DNA of 64,000 nt from Rahnella sikkimica (lineage in GTDB: Bacteria > Pseudomonadota > Gammaproteobacteria > Enterobacterales > Enterobacteriaceae), in NCBI RefSeq assembly GCF_002951615.1, contig NZ_CP019062.1:1798001-1862000 (forward strand), read 5' to 3'. The notes below the pieces were generated by a model, which made no database searches, had not been told where the DNA came from, and saw only the letters and a program-made list of their open reading frames with translations. Made by a program: the position numbers and the translations under genes. Below, piece after piece: positions 1-12,061 of this stretch (position 1 is the stretch's first letter; each line of letters begins with the position of its first letter).

Positions 1-107
1 CCCGTGAAGAACTCCAGCGCGTCATTACCGCCCTGCAGTCGTTACCCGGTGCAGCTGCCGCCTCTATTAATGAAAAACAAAATAGCCCCCGCAAGGAGCA
101 CATGTGA
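1..107 (+). CDS. hisC: Histidinol-phosphate aminotransferase, 3' end only
   Basis: Only the last 34 codons are in the window, in the frame starting at base 3 and ending at TGA 105-107. The remaining residues ([12 protein letters not shown] and on) fit the C-terminal helix of HisC. The assignment rests mainly on position: it is directly upstream of hisB, and its stop overlaps the hisB GTG start in a GTGA tetranucleotide, as in the enterobacterial his operon. HisC is the PLP-dependent enzyme converting imidazole-acetol phosphate to histidinol phosphate. The C-terminal tail after LPGAAAA is poorly conserved and lysine/asparagine-rich. The catalytic part lies outside the window. Confidence 0.85.
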   Translation, partial: REELQRVITALQSLPGAAAASINEKQNSPRKEHM

Positions 108-1185
108 GCCAGAGTCCACAATTTCAAAAAACGCTCTTTATTGACCGTGACGGCACCCTGATTTCTGAGCCGCCGGAAGATTTCCAGGTCGACCGTCTGG
201 ACAAACTGGCGCTGGAGCCCGGCGTTATTCCAGCCCTGCTGTCCCTGCAAAACGCGGGCTTTAAGCTGGTGATGATCACCAATCAGGACGGGCTGGGCAC
301 AGCCAGTTTCCCGCAGGAAACGTTCGATCCACCTCACAACCTGATGATGCAAATCCTCACATCACAGGGCGTGGTTTTCGATGAAGTGCTGATTTGCCCG
401 CACCTGCCGGCTGATCACTGCGATTGCCGTAAACCTAAAACCAAACTGGTGCAGGCATATCTGGAAAGTGGCGTGCTCGATACCGCCAACAGTTATGTCA
501 TTGGCGACCGGGATACCGACATTCAGCTGGCTGCCAATATGGGCATCGCCGGGTTGCGTTATCAGCGCGATACGCTGAACTGGGCCACGATTACCGAGCA
601 ACTGACGAAACGTGACCGTCACGCCAAAGTGAACCGCGTGACCCGCGAAACCGCGATTGACGTAGATGTCTGGCTGGATCGCGAAGGCGACAGCAAGATC
701 CGCACCGGCGTCGGCTTCTTCGACCACATGCTGGATCAGATTGCCACGCACGGCGGTTTCCGCATGAACATCGAAGTAAAAGGTGATTTGTATATCGACG
801 ATCACCACACCGTTGAAGACACGGCGCTGGCGCTGGGTGAAGCCATCAATAAAGCGCTGGGCGATAAACGCGGCATTGGTCGTTTCGGGTTTGTGTTGCC
901 GATGGATGAATGTATGGCGCGCTGCGCACTGGATATCTCCGGCCGCCCGCACCTGGAATATAAGGCAGAGTTTAACTATCAGCGCGTCGGCGATCTGAGC
1001 ACGGAAATGGTCGAGCACTTCTTCCGTTCGCTGTCGTATGCGATGGCCTGTACCCTGCACCTGCGCACCAAAGGTAAGAACGATCACCACCGCGTCGAAA
1101 GCCTGTTCAAGGCATTCGGGCGCACGCTGCGTCAGGCGATCCGTGTTGACGGTAATACGTTGCCGAGCTCGAAAGGAGTGCTGTG

Positions 1186-1186
<1 letters not shown>
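104..1186 (+). CDS. hisB: Bifunctional histidinol-phosphatase / imidazoleglycerol-phosphate dehydratase
   Basis: HisB carries out two steps of histidine synthesis: dehydration of imidazoleglycerol phosphate and dephosphorylation of histidinol phosphate. The N-terminal HAD phosphatase domain (about 1-165) has the DRDGT motif with Asp14 and Asp16, and a zinc site C98-x-H100...C106-x-C108. The dehydratase domain starts near 174 and shows the paired metal-binding motifs FDHML, HHTVED (234-239) and DHHRVES. Length is 360 aa against about 355 in E. coli. The start is GTG 104, overlapping the hisC stop, which implies translational coupling. The next gene, hisH, begins at the stop codon. Confidence 0.97.
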
Positions 1187-3270
<2,084 letters not shown>

Positions 3271-3274
<4 letters not shown>

Positions 3275-3912
3275 GTAATCAGGAAGTAAAAACCGGTCTG
3301 CTGACCGGCGAACAAATCAGCCAGCTCGACTGGGAAAAAGTCGATAATCTGATGCCAGCAATCATCCAGCACGCGGTGTCGGGCGAAGTGCTGATGCTCG
3401 GTTATATGAATCAGGAAGCGCTGAGCGTTACACAATCCTCAGGCAAAGTGACATTCTATTCACGCACCAAAGAACGTTTGTGGACCAAAGGCGAGACCTC
3501 AGAAAATTATCTGAACGTCGTAAGCATTACGCCTGATTGCGACAACGATACATTGTTGGTGCTGGTCAATCCGGTTGGCCCGACATGCCATAAAGGCAAC
3601 AACAGCTGCTTCCACCCTGCCGAAACCGACTGGGCATTTTTGTATCAGCTGGAAGAACTGCTGGCATCGCGCAAAACCGCCGATCCGGAAAGTTCGTACA
3701 CCGCAAAACTGTACGCCAGCGGCACCAAACGCATCGCACAGAAAGTCGGTGAAGAAGGCGTGGAAACCGCACTGGCAGCAACCGTTAACGACCGTTTTGA
3801 GCTGAAAAACGAAGCGTCAGATTTGGTCTATCACCTACTGGTATTGTTGCAGGATCAGGATTTAAACCTGAGCGCAGTGATCGACAACCTGCGTCAGCGT
3901 CATAAGAAATAA
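3271..3912 (+). CDS. hisI: Bifunctional phosphoribosyl-AMP cyclohydrolase / phosphoribosyl-ATP pyrophosphatase
   Basis: HisI (HisIE) catalyses the second and third steps of histidine synthesis. The N-terminal cyclohydrolase half shows the metal-binding CDNDT motif and CHKG...CF cysteines. The C-terminal pyrophosphohydrolase half carries the MazG-like signature EEGVETALA and EASDLVYH. Length is 213 aa against 203 in E. coli; the extra residues are at the N-terminus. GTG 3271 overlaps the hisF stop in GTGA. It is the last gene of the operon and is followed within 20 bases by a strong terminator. Confidence 0.96.
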
Positions 3913-3930
3913 CGTCAACCTTAAGACGTA

Positions 3931-3968
3931 AAAAAGCCGCCTTTGCAGATGCATTGGCGGCTTTTTTA
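3931..3968 (+). terminator. his operon rho-independent terminator
   Basis: A GC-rich stem (AAAAAGCCGCC paired with GGCGGCTTTTTT) begins 19 bases after the hisI stop and ends in a T run. The A tract on the left arm may let it also act for convergent gnd on the minus strand, which ends at 4012. Confidence 0.9.
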
Positions 3969-4011
3969 TGACGTCAGCAACGGCGCGCTTTTCGGCACGC
4001 CGTTAAACGGA

Positions 4012-5421
4012 TTAATCCAACCATTCGGTGTGGAATACGCCGTCTTTATCAGTGCGTTTGTAAGTATGAGCACCGAAGTAGTCACGCTGTGCCTGGATCA
4101 GGTTAGCTGGCAGCACCGCTGAACGGTAGCTGTCGTAGTAGTTGATCGCAGCAGAGAAGGTTGGTGTCGGGATACCGTTCTGAACGGCATAAGACACAAC
4201 ATCACGCAGCGCTTGCTGATATTCGTCAGCGATGTTTTTGAAGTACGGAGCCAGCAGCAGGTTAGCGATGGACGCGTTTTCAGCGTAAGCATCGGTAATT
4301 TTCTGCAGGAACTGAGCACGGATAATACAGCCCGCACGGAAGATCTTCGCGATTTCGCCGTAGTTCAGATCCCAGTTGTTCTCGTCAGAAGCCGCTTTAA
4401 GCTGTGAGAAGCCCTGCGCGTAAGAGACGAGTTTACCCAGGTACAGAGCACGACGAACTTTCTCGATGAACTCAGCTTTGTCACCAGCGAAAGGTTTAAC
4501 AGCCGGGCCGGACAACACTTTAGAAGCCGCAACGCGCTGATCTTTCAGAGAAGACAGGTAACGTGCAAACACAGACTCTGTGATCAGCGTCAGAGGCTCG
4601 CCCAGATCCAGAGAACTCTGGCTGGTCCATTTACCGGTGCCTTTGTTCGCCGCTTCATCCAGGATCACGTCGACCAGGTATTTACCTTCTTCGTCTTTCT
4701 TGGTGAAGATGTCTTTAGTGATGTCGATCAGATAGCTGCTCAGCTCGCCTTTGTTCCATTCCGCGAAGGTGGTAGCCAGTTCTTCGTTGCTCAGGTTCAG
4801 GGACTGTTTCAACAGGGAATATGCTTCTGCGATCAGCTGCATGTCACCATATTCGATACCGTTATGAACCATCTTAACGTAGTGACCTGCGCCATCTGCA
4901 CCAATATATGCTACGCAAGCGTCGCCATCTTCAGCACGTGCTGCGATTTTTTCCAGAATTGGCGCCACCAGTGCGTACGCTTCTTTCTGACCGCCAGGCA
5001 TGATGGATGGGCCTTTCAGTGCGCCCTCTTCACCGCCGGAAACGCCTGTACCGATGAAGTTGAAGCCCTGCTCAGACAGTTCGCGGTTACGGCGAATGGT
5101 GTCTTTATAGTAAGTGTTGCCGCCATCGATCAGGATGTCGCCTTTATCCAGATGCGGAGTCAGGGATGCGATGGTTTTGTCAGTTGCTTCACCGGCTTTC
5201 ACCATCAGCAAGATACGACGTGGTTTTTCCAGCGAGTCAACAAACTCTTCGACGGTGTAGTGCGGAACGAGATTTTTACCCGGGTTTTCAGCGATGACTT
5301 CATCAGTCTTGTCGCCAGAACGGTTAAAAATGGAAACGGAATAACCACGGCTTTCAATGTTAAGCGCGAGGTTACGGCCCATGACCGCCATACCGACAAC
5401 GCCGATTTGTTGTTTGGACAT
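4012..5421 (-). CDS. gnd: 6-phosphogluconate dehydrogenase, decarboxylating
   Basis: Gnd is the cytoplasmic pentose phosphate pathway enzyme converting 6-phosphogluconate to ribulose 5-phosphate with NADPH formation. The N-terminal Rossmann motif ([13 protein letters not shown]), the [11 protein letters not shown] loop and the [14 protein letters not shown] catalytic segment are all present. I chose ATG 5421 (469 aa, [10 protein letters not shown]), which has AGGAG six bases upstream and matches the E. coli N-terminus. A TTG two codons earlier would overlap that site. In many enterobacteria gnd flanks the O-antigen cluster; here it lies between hisI and galU. Confidence 0.97.
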   Translation of the reverse strand: MSKQQIGVVGMAVMGRNLALNIESRGYSVSIFNRSGDKTDEVIAENPGKNLVPHYTVEEFVDSLEKPRRILLMVKAGEATDKTIASLTPHLDKGDILIDGGNTYYKDTIRRNRELSEQGFNFIGTGVSGGEEGALKGPSIMPGGQKEAYALVAPILEKIAARAEDGDACVAYIGADGAGHYVKMVHNGIEYGDMQLIAEAYSLLKQSLNLSNEELATTFAEWNKGELSSYLIDITKDIFTKKDEEGKYLVDVILDEAANKGTGKWTSQSSLDLGEPLTLITESVFARYLSSLKDQRVAASKVLSGPAVKPFAGDKAEFIEKVRRALYLGKLVSYAQGFSQLKAASDENNWDLNYGEIAKIFRAGCIIRAQFLQKITDAYAENASIANLLLAPYFKNIADEYQQALRDVVSYAVQNGIPTPTFSAAINYYDSYRSAVLPANLIQAQRDYFGAHTYKRTDKDGVFHTEWLD

Positions 5422-5738
5422 TAGCAACTCCTGTCTGAATTAGTTGATCGCCCAGATTTTAGTCTAAACCCCTGTAAACAGTGAGTTTAACTGCACTGAG
5501 CTATACAAATGAACACAAGCATTGTACATGAGAATGGCAAAGGGTGAACCTATTGCAGCCATAACAATATTCTGAGCGCACAGACCAACAATCGCCTGAC
5601 CCGCCCTTCTTAGATGTCGGTTTCACTTTACCGGTAACATGAGGAGAATGCAGGTAAAAAAGAGCTCTAAATTACACAAAAAAACCGGGTGTCAGATAAC
5701 ACCCGGTTTTTTTAGATTTCGTAGCGTAATTCAATCGT
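5422..5738. other. gnd-galU intergenic region (317 bases)
   Basis: This gap holds the galU terminator near 5677-5713 and, to its left, the promoter and leader of gnd. I could not identify a convincing -35/-10 pair for gnd by eye. The gnd ribosome-binding site AGGAG lies just right of 5427. No ORF or repeat was seen. Confidence 0.5.
5677..5713 (-). terminator. galU terminator
   Basis: A perfect 12-bp stem (AAAACCGGGTGT at 5681-5692 with ACACCCGGTTTT at 5699-5710), 6-base loop. On the minus strand it is followed by seven T's. It lies 26 bases past the galU stop. Confidence 0.9.
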
Positions 5739-6632
5739 TTAAGCTTTGCAGTTGTAGTTAGACTGAAGCCATTCAGAGAAAGCTTTACCTTGCGTTTTAT
5801 GACGGATGCCGTATTCGACGAACGCTTTCATATAACCCAGTTTGTCGCCACAGTCGTGAGAACGGCCGGTCATGGAGAAAGCTTCTACGGTTTGTTTTTT
5901 CATCAACATAGCGATAGCGTCTGTTAACTGAATTTCATTGCCTGCGCCGTATGGCGTCACAGCCAGCAGAGGCCAGATAGCTTCGGACAGCACGTAACGA
6001 CCCACAACCGCGAGGTTGGATGGCGCATCTTTCAGCTCAGGTTTTTCGACGATAGCAGTCATTGGCGCGCTTTCGCCCGGTTCAACTTCCACACCATTAC
6101 AGTTCACGATACCGTATTTTGAGACGTCTTTTTCAGGCACTTCTTCAACCATCACCTGGCTGTTTCCGGTTTCCTGGAAACGACGAAGCATTGCAGCAAG
6201 GTTGTCTTTACGCAGATCGCTGGTTGAATCATCCATCAGAACGTCTGGCAGGATAACCGCAAAAGGCGAGTTACCAATCAGAGGTTTAGCGCAAAGAACG
6301 GCATGTCCCAGGCCTTTAGACTGACCCTGACGCACGTTCATGATGGTCACGCCTTTCGGGCAGATTGACTGCACTTCTTCGAGCAGCTGACGCTTAACGC
6401 GCGTTTCCAGCATGCTTTCCAGTTCGAATGAGGTATCGAAGTGGTTTTCAATGGCATTTTTGGAAGAATGGGTGACGAGAATGATCTCTTTGATGCCCGC
6501 CGCCGCACATTCGTTAACGATGTACTGGATTAAAGGCTTGTCGACGATAGGCAGCATTTCTTTTGGAATGGCTTTCGTCGCTGGCAACATACGTGTGCCC
6601 AGACCGGCAACAGGGATAACAGCTTTTAACAT
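5739..6632 (-). CDS. galU: UTP-glucose-1-phosphate uridylyltransferase
   Basis: The protein makes UDP-glucose, the precursor for lipopolysaccharide core, trehalose and UDP-sugar synthesis. The nucleotidyltransferase signature [19 protein letters not shown] (residues 10-28), the EKP motif and [12 protein letters not shown] are intact. GTRM and the [12 protein letters not shown] stretch favour active GalU over the non-catalytic paralogue GalF, which has GMHM there. Length is 297 aa. It is monocistronic by its terminator, with the promoter in the long gap upstream. Some annotations of relatives may call it galF because of its place beside gnd. Confidence 0.92.
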   Translation of the reverse strand: MLKAVIPVAGLGTRMLPATKAIPKEMLPIVDKPLIQYIVNECAAAGIKEIILVTHSSKNAIENHFDTSFELESMLETRVKRQLLEEVQSICPKGVTIMNVRQGQSKGLGHAVLCAKPLIGNSPFAVILPDVLMDDSTSDLRKDNLAAMLRRFQETGNSQVMVEEVPEKDVSKYGIVNCNGVEVEPGESAPMTAIVEKPELKDAPSNLAVVGRYVLSEAIWPLLAVTPYGAGNEIQLTDAIAMLMKKQTVEAFSMTGRSHDCGDKLGYMKAFVEYGIRHKTQGKAFSEWLQSNYNCKA

Positions 6633-7093
6633 TGTAGAAGATACTCCTTGAAACCTATTGGTGTGTAAATTCAGTCAGTTGGGAGCCAAACATGTCAGGG
6701 CGTTCACTGAACTGAAATTGTATAAACAAATTTATTTCCCAGCACGATATTTTCTTCCCTGAGTATAGTCCCTGTGATTTCGTTTAGGGAGACTATACTG
6801 CTGACTTTAGGACTCCAGCACCATTCTGTGTATGTCATTACGATACCAGCAAGCAGCACATAACGGTAAGCTTAAGACTTAAAATTAGGAATGTTGAACC
6901 TGTTCGCTGATTTTCTGCACACAATTTGCTGCTTTCCAAAACAGACGGTCAAACTTTTCTCACCACGGACTGTTCCTGTTTCTGTCCCTGCCCGATATGC
7001 GGTAGTACGCTGATTTAGATTTGAAATTTAGCCCTCTGACGCCCATTATTCAACGTGCGACAACCGTCGTGTCACTAAAGGTGAACAAGCAAT
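6633..7093. other. Divergent galU-yegH intergenic region (461 bases)
   Basis: No ORF longer than a shadow is credible here. The region must hold divergent promoters for galU (left) and yegH (right). The main recognisable structure is the interrupted inverted repeat at 6762-6799. A 9-of-11 match to the ops pause element occurs at 6998-7008, judged insufficient. A short AT-rich stretch (6720-6740) follows the galU start. Confidence 0.5.
6762..6799. repeat. Inverted repeat AGTATAGTCCCT / AGGGAGACTATACT
   Basis: Left arm 6762-6773 and right arm 6786-6799 are complementary except for a 2-base insertion in the right arm. The spacer is 12 bases. It sits about 130 bases upstream of galU and 295 upstream of yegH. 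It could be an operator or an RNA hairpin; no T run follows. Confidence 0.5.
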
Positions 7094-8680
7094 ATGGAAT
7101 GGATCGCCGATCCGTCAATCTGGGCCGGGCTGGCTACCCTGGTTGTTTTAGAAATTGTCTTAGGAATAGACAACCTGATTTTCATCGCCATTTTGGCAGA
7201 GAAGCTTCCCCGCCGGCAGCGCGACAAAGCCCGTGTAACGGGTTTAATACTGGCATTAGTGATGCGCCTGCTGTTACTGGCATCGATTTCCTGGCTGGCG
7301 ACCCTCACCCGCCCTCTTATCACGTTGCTCGGGCATCCTTTCAGCGCGCGCGACATGATTATGCTGACCGGGGGGGTGTTCCTGCTGTTTAAAGCCACAA
7401 TGGAGCTCAATGAGCGACTTGAAGGCAAAGATGAGGAACAGAGTCATCAGCAAAGCGGGGCTAAATTCTGGCCCGTCGTGGCGCAGATTGTGGTTCTTGA
7501 TGCGGTCTTTTCCCTCGACTCCGTCATTACCGCCGTAGGTATGGTGGATCATCTGGCCGTTATGATGGTGGCAGTTTGTATCGCCATCGGGCTGATGCTT
7601 CTGGCCAGTAAACCGCTGACCAAATTTGTGAACGCGCATCCCACCATTGTTATTTTATGTCTGAGTTTCCTGCTGATGATCGGCTTTAGTCTGGTCGCGG
7701 AAGGGTTTGGTTACGCGATCCCGAAAGGCTATTTGTACGCGGCTATCGGTTTCTCGGTGATCATCGAAGCGCTCAATCAGCTGGCTCAATTTAACCGTAA
7801 ACGCTTCCTGTCCTCGCGCCGCTCTTTACGTGAACGCACAGCAGAGACGGTGCTGCGCGTTTTACGTGGCAAGCATGAAGAAGCTGAACTCGATGCCCAC
7901 TCGTCCAGCATGATAGCGGACAGTACCGAAGAGGATGCCATTTTCAATCAGCAGGAACGCAACATGATTGAACGCGTTCTGGGGCTGGGGCAGCGCACGG
8001 TCAGCAGCGTGATGACCTCACGTCATGACGTCGATAATCTCGAACTGAATGACCCGATTGACGTTCTGAGAAATCAAATTGCCGAGAATCAGCACACGCG
8101 CATTCTGGTGACGGAAGACAGCTCTACCGACGAACCGCTGGGCGTTGTTCATGTGGTTGACTTGCTCAAACAGCAGCTGCTGCAAAATGAATTAGACCTC
8201 AAGGCGCTGATCCGCCAGCCACTCATCTTCCCGGAGCAGCTTTCGTTACTGATGGCGCTTGAACAGTTCCGCCAGGCCAAAACGCACTTTGCTTTTGTCG
8301 TGGATGAATTTGGTTCTGTTGAAGGGATCGTAACGCTGACCGACGTGATGGAAACCATTGCCGGGAATCTGCCAGAATCTGATGAACTCCCGGATGCACG
8401 CCACGATATTCAGCAACAGGAGGACGGAAGTTGGATCGCGAATGGCTATATGCCGCTCGAAGATCTGGTGATGTACATTCCCCTGCCGCTTGATGATAAA
8501 CGCGAATACCACACGCTGGCTGGCTTGCTGATGGAATATACCCAGAGCATTCCGCAGGTCGGCGCGCAGATAAAGATTAACGATTATCTTTACGAGCCGC
8601 TGGAAGTGAGCAGTCACCGGATTTTGAAAGTGAAGATCACACCGCTCAATCCGCCGGTGTCCGACGATTACGAGGTCTGA
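7094..8680 (+). CDS. yegH: TerC-family membrane protein with CBS and CorC/HlyC domains
   Basis: This inner-membrane protein matches E. coli YegH in length (528 against 527 aa) and throughout its sequence. The N-terminal TerC-like region (about 1-240) has several hydrophobic segments and the acidic motifs EIVLGIDN and DAVFSLDS thought to bind metal. A CBS pair spans roughly 300-420, and a C-terminal CorC/HlyC transporter-associated domain ends the protein. Function is not established; relatives are linked to metal export. ATG 7094 has AAAGGTG upstream. It converges on asmA, the same neighbour as in E. coli. Confidence 0.93.
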   Translation: MEWIADPSIWAGLATLVVLEIVLGIDNLIFIAILAEKLPRRQRDKARVTGLILALVMRLLLLASISWLATLTRPLITLLGHPFSARDMIMLTGGVFLLFKATMELNERLEGKDEEQSHQQSGAKFWPVVAQIVVLDAVFSLDSVITAVGMVDHLAVMMVAVCIAIGLMLLASKPLTKFVNAHPTIVILCLSFLLMIGFSLVAEGFGYAIPKGYLYAAIGFSVIIEALNQLAQFNRKRFLSSRRSLRERTAETVLRVLRGKHEEAELDAHSSSMIADSTEEDAIFNQQERNMIERVLGLGQRTVSSVMTSRHDVDNLELNDPIDVLRNQIAENQHTRILVTEDSSTDEPLGVVHVVDLLKQQLLQNELDLKALIRQPLIFPEQLSLLMALEQFRQAKTHFAFVVDEFGSVEGIVTLTDVMETIAGNLPESDELPDARHDIQQQEDGSWIANGYMPLEDLVMYIPLPLDDKREYHTLAGLLMEYTQSIPQVGAQIKINDYLYEPLEVSSHRILKVKITPLNPPVSDDYEV

Positions 8681-8709
8681 GTTTCTGCAAATGGATGTGA
8701 CCAAATGAT

Positions 8710-8742
8710 AACGGGGTGCCATTGAGCACCCCGTTTCTTTTA
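8710..8742. terminator. Terminator between yegH and asmA
   Basis: Stem AACGGGGTGC with GCACCCCGTT followed by TTCTTTT, 29 bases after the yegH stop. It serves yegH on the plus strand; its minus-strand T tract for asmA is weak. Confidence 0.85.
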
Positions 8743-8759
8743 CAACCGCAAAGAAGATA

Positions 8760-10610
8760 TTACTTCTTCAGCAATTTCTGTACTTCATCATCCGCTTTGC
8801 TGTCTTTACGTTTATCAATCCAGTTCTGGATAGCGTTGCGGGCGCTCTGCTCAAGTGACTGGCGCAGTATCTGGTCAACCTGCAACTGATAATGCATCTG
8901 CGACCACGGCCCGTACACGCGCAGCGGGATATCGGTGGTTTTCAGCGTATTGATCAGATTGCTGTCGCCCTTCCAGCCGCCGGTTACGCGGATCAACAGA
9001 TTCATATCCACCTGCTGCGCAGCCATATTAATCGTGCCGTCACCTTTGCCGGACACCATAGGCGACACCCCTTCCATATTACTCAGCGTCAGCGTGCCAT
9101 CGGCAAGATTAGCTTGCGCGTTCAGTGTATCAATCTGGCTGTAGTGTTCGTAACGGTCGAGTCCCTGCACTTTATCGCTGTTTCTCGCAATGGCCTGCTG
9201 GATAAGCTGCTGAATATTCATGCCGTTCAGGCGGGCATTGTCCATGGATATTTGCCCATCACCCTGCCAGTGTCGCGCGAAATCAGACGCCGACAGGCCC
9301 TCACCGCTCACATCCCCTTTAAGGGAGAAGTTGCCCGTAATCGCCTGAGGTAACGCATACGCCGCCAGCAAATCGCCCAGCTCAATTTTGCTGACGTCTG
9401 GCACCATGTGAACCTGGATTTTCTTACCTGTCACATCCATTTTACCGGGCAGCGAGAAATTGCCGGTGCCCATGTTGCCGCTGAACGTCGACAGCGAAAC
9501 CTGTCCTTGCCGATTGTCAGCATCGAGCGCCAGGATCTGGATTTTCATTCCACGGTAAGTCAGATCAGCCACTTTCAGCGCCAGATGCGCATTGAATGTC
9601 TGAAGTTCACTCAACCCGTTGGGTTGTTCATCTATGTCGCGCGCAATAACCGGCGCCGACGTGATGGCCTGAGACGTCGTGGCTGTCTGTTCCGCCGTTT
9701 TCGGCTGCCAGCCGGTCAGCGCGTCCAGGTCGAGTTTTTCCGCGTTCAGGTTCAGCTGATAATCAGGTTCATCACCCAGCGTGGCCGACGCCGTACCGGA
9801 GATCTGATTATCATTGGCGCTCAGTGCCATCTGGCTGAGCGTAACGGTATTATTATCCCGCTGATAACTCGCCTGCATTGAACCGTTGCCCTGAACGCCT
9901 TTAACCGGAATATCCGCGCCGCTCAGCTGATAGGTAAATTTGCTGATATTGGCCGCAAAGGCCTGGGGATAATGCTGCATATCCAGCTCGGCATTCATCG
10001 TGAAAGCCAAATCACGTTGATTACGGTTGATGCGGCTGGAAAGCTGAACCGATGCCTGACGGTTGTCGTCTTTATCGATTTCGAGATTGATGTCACGCAC
10101 ATTGATTTGTTCATCGTCGCCGCGCTGCCAGATAAGCAAACTGTCGGCGATGCTGATTTTATCAATGTCGAATTTCCAGCCCGCATCCAGATCAGACGCA
10201 CCCGGTGCCACAGGAACCGGAGAAGAAGGCGCAACCGGCGCATCAGGCTGATTCTCTTCGGTATCCGGCGTTAATCGGATAACCGCATTTTTGAACAGAA
10301 CCTGCTTAACGGCGAGCTGATGAGAAATGAGAGGCCAGAGTTTGACGTCCAGTCGCATATTTTCGGCGCTGACCACCGGCTCTTTCGCACCCGGCGCGGT
10401 GAGCGAGGTCTGACCGGCAATGATGCTCAGCTGTGGCCAGACGTGCCAGCGCAGTGAGCCATTAATGGCTAACTTGTAACCGCTTTTCACCTCAACCCTT
10501 TCCACCATGTACTGGCGGAAATCGTTCGGGTTGATCAGAAATACCAGCGAAGTCATGCCGGCAATGATAACCACCAGTAGAATCACCAGTGTTGTCAGTA
10601 GTCTTCTCAT
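8760..10610 (-). CDS. asmA: AsmA, outer-membrane assembly / AsmA-like lipid-transfer family protein
   Basis: AsmA is a large periplasmic protein anchored in the inner membrane by one N-terminal helix (residues about 5-25, LLTTLVILLVVIIAGMTSLV). It was found through suppressors of assembly-defective OmpF, and the family is now grouped with bridge-like lipid-transfer proteins. Length is 616 aa against 617 in E. coli. The AsmA domain covers the N-terminal half and the AsmA_2 region the C-terminal half (TLSNMEGVSPMVSGKGDGTINM). It lies 44 bases downstream of dcd on the same strand and may be co-transcribed with it, as in E. coli. Confidence 0.95.
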   Translation of the reverse strand: MRRLLTTLVILLVVIIAGMTSLVFLINPNDFRQYMVERVEVKSGYKLAINGSLRWHVWPQLSIIAGQTSLTAPGAKEPVVSAENMRLDVKLWPLISHQLAVKQVLFKNAVIRLTPDTEENQPDAPVAPSSPVPVAPGASDLDAGWKFDIDKISIADSLLIWQRGDDEQINVRDINLEIDKDDNRQASVQLSSRINRNQRDLAFTMNAELDMQHYPQAFAANISKFTYQLSGADIPVKGVQGNGSMQASYQRDNNTVTLSQMALSANDNQISGTASATLGDEPDYQLNLNAEKLDLDALTGWQPKTAEQTATTSQAITSAPVIARDIDEQPNGLSELQTFNAHLALKVADLTYRGMKIQILALDADNRQGQVSLSTFSGNMGTGNFSLPGKMDVTGKKIQVHMVPDVSKIELGDLLAAYALPQAITGNFSLKGDVSGEGLSASDFARHWQGDGQISMDNARLNGMNIQQLIQQAIARNSDKVQGLDRYEHYSQIDTLNAQANLADGTLTLSNMEGVSPMVSGKGDGTINMAAQQVDMNLLIRVTGGWKGDSNLINTLKTTDIPLRVYGPWSQMHYQLQVDQILRQSLEQSARNAIQNWIDKRKDSKADDEVQKLLKK

Positions 10611-10654
10611 GCCTTCCTCACGTTTTCATCCGCTCACGCAGATTAAAAACAGAA

Positions 10655-11236
10655 TCAGTCTTTATCAATACGACTGGCAATTGCACTTTGCTGGTCGCGG
10701 TATTTCGCATCCTGACGGCTGTTATATGGGCGTGCAGCAGAACCGGACAACGGTTCAAAGCTTAACGCACCAATCAGCATGCCAGGGCGAAGCGCCAGTG
10801 GCAGTTTACCGGAATTGTAGAACTCTAGGACGATGCGACCTTTCCAGCCCGGATCGATGCGATGTGCGGTGACGTGAACCATCAGGCCGAGACGCGCCAG
10901 TGAAGAACGCCCGTCGAGCCAGCCGACCAGATCATCCGGAATCGTGACGGATTCAAAGGTTACCGCCAGCGCCAGTTCACCGGGATGCAGGAAGAAAGCT
11001 TCGCCTTCCGGCAAAACGATTTCGTCGCTCATCACTTTGTCCAGCGCGGCACTCACTTCGTCTTTCGGCCCGCTCAGATCGATATAACCGGCGTTATGGC
11101 CGAGGAAAACGCGAAAACCGTTGCCCAGACGCACATCAACCGTAGCCCCGTTAATCCGCTCAACCGGCGGACGGGGTGAAATACCCAATTTGCCGCTGTC
11201 CAGCCAGGCTTCTATATCTCGATCGCAAAGTCTCAT
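10655..11236 (-). CDS. dcd: dCTP deaminase
   Basis: Dcd deaminates dCTP to dUTP, the main route to dUMP and thymidylate in enterobacteria. It forms homotrimers. The 193 aa length equals E. coli. The catalytic Glu138 lies in [10 protein letters not shown] and the nucleotide-binding [10 protein letters not shown] segment (109-118) is intact. The gene starts 38 bases downstream of udk and precedes asmA, the conserved udk-dcd-asmA order. Confidence 0.97.
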   Translation of the reverse strand: MRLCDRDIEAWLDSGKLGISPRPPVERINGATVDVRLGNGFRVFLGHNAGYIDLSGPKDEVSAALDKVMSDEIVLPEGEAFFLHPGELALAVTFESVTIPDDLVGWLDGRSSLARLGLMVHVTAHRIDPGWKGRIVLEFYNSGKLPLALRPGMLIGALSFEPLSGSAARPYNSRQDAKYRDQQSAIASRIDKD

Positions 11237-11274
11237 CGTATCTCCGGTGTGGTTTTCTACGGATTGTTCCGCGA

Positions 11275-11916
11275 TTAGTTGAAGAACTGGCTGATTTTCG
11301 CTTTAAGAATATCAATCGCAATCCGGTTTTTACCGCCACGCGGCACAATGATGTCTGCGTATTGTTTTGAAGGTTCGATAAATTGCAGGAACATTGGGCG
11401 GACAGTTTTCTGGTATTGCGCCATCACGGAATCCATAGAACGGCCACGCTCGTTGACATCGCGCTTCATGCGGCGCATCAGGCAGATGTCCAGCGGCGTA
11501 TCCACGAAGATAGAGAAATTCATTTCCTGACGCAGACGCACGTCGGTCAGTAACAGGATCCCTTCCAGAATAATGACTTTCTTCGGCTTGAGCGTCACGG
11601 TCTCAGCCAGACGGGTATGTTCGATAAAGCTGTAACTTGGTAATTCGATAGCCTGACCTGACTTCATTGCCTGCAAATGCTGGAACAGTAAATTGTGGTC
11701 CATGGCACTGGGATGGTCGTAGTTGGTTTTGACCCGTTCTTCCATGGTCATATGGCTTTGGTCTTTATAGTAGCAATCTTCAGGGATCACCCCGATGTGC
11801 TCATCACCTACCTGATCACGAAGTTCACGGTAAATGGTACTGGCGATGAGGCTTTTTCCCGAAGCAGATGCGCCAGCGATACCCACGATGACACACTGAT
11901 GGAATTTGTCAGACAT
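11275..11916 (-). CDS. udk: Uridine kinase
   Basis: Udk phosphorylates uridine and cytidine with GTP or ATP in pyrimidine salvage. The P-loop GASASGKS is at 15-22, followed by the nucleoside-binding PEDCYYKDQ and YDHPSAMD segments. I chose ATG 11916, giving 213 aa as in E. coli. An upstream in-frame start 13 codons earlier has no family support. It is the first gene of the udk-dcd-asmA group on the minus strand and is followed upstream by mrp, transcribed in the same direction. Confidence 0.96.
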   Translation of the reverse strand: MSDKFHQCVIVGIAGASASGKSLIASTIYRELRDQVGDEHIGVIPEDCYYKDQSHMTMEERVKTNYDHPSAMDHNLLFQHLQAMKSGQAIELPSYSFIEHTRLAETVTLKPKKVIILEGILLLTDVRLRQEMNFSIFVDTPLDICLMRRMKRDVNERGRSMDSVMAQYQKTVRPMFLQFIEPSKQYADIIVPRGGKNRIAIDILKAKISQFFN

Positions 11917-12061
11917 AAAATTAAAGACCTGATTTGGAAGTTGGAAGGCAAGCACAGCGTGTGCTTTGAACGCGCCAATTATAAGTACAACACACTACCC
12001 GATGCCAGCGTTAAGGCGGTGTAATCGCTGACATCGGGCAATAATTCGCAGAGTTGGGAGA

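Noticed and set aside
362-1090. Long minus-strand ORF opposite hisB
   Set aside because: Shadow of the real gene; low-complexity His/Arg/Val-rich translation, no ribosome-binding site, and hisB is certain on the other strand.
4864-5424. Plus-strand ORF opposite gnd (186 aa)
   Set aside because: Antisense shadow of gnd with Cys/Phe-rich translation and no family match.
5739-6632. galF instead of galU
   Set aside because: Residues GTRM and [12 protein letters not shown] fit the active GalU enzyme, not GalF, despite the location beside gnd.
6998-7008. Possible ops pause element (TGCGGTAGTAC) as part of a JUMPstart
   Set aside because: Only 9 of 11 positions match, the rest of JUMPstart is absent, and no long polysaccharide operon follows.
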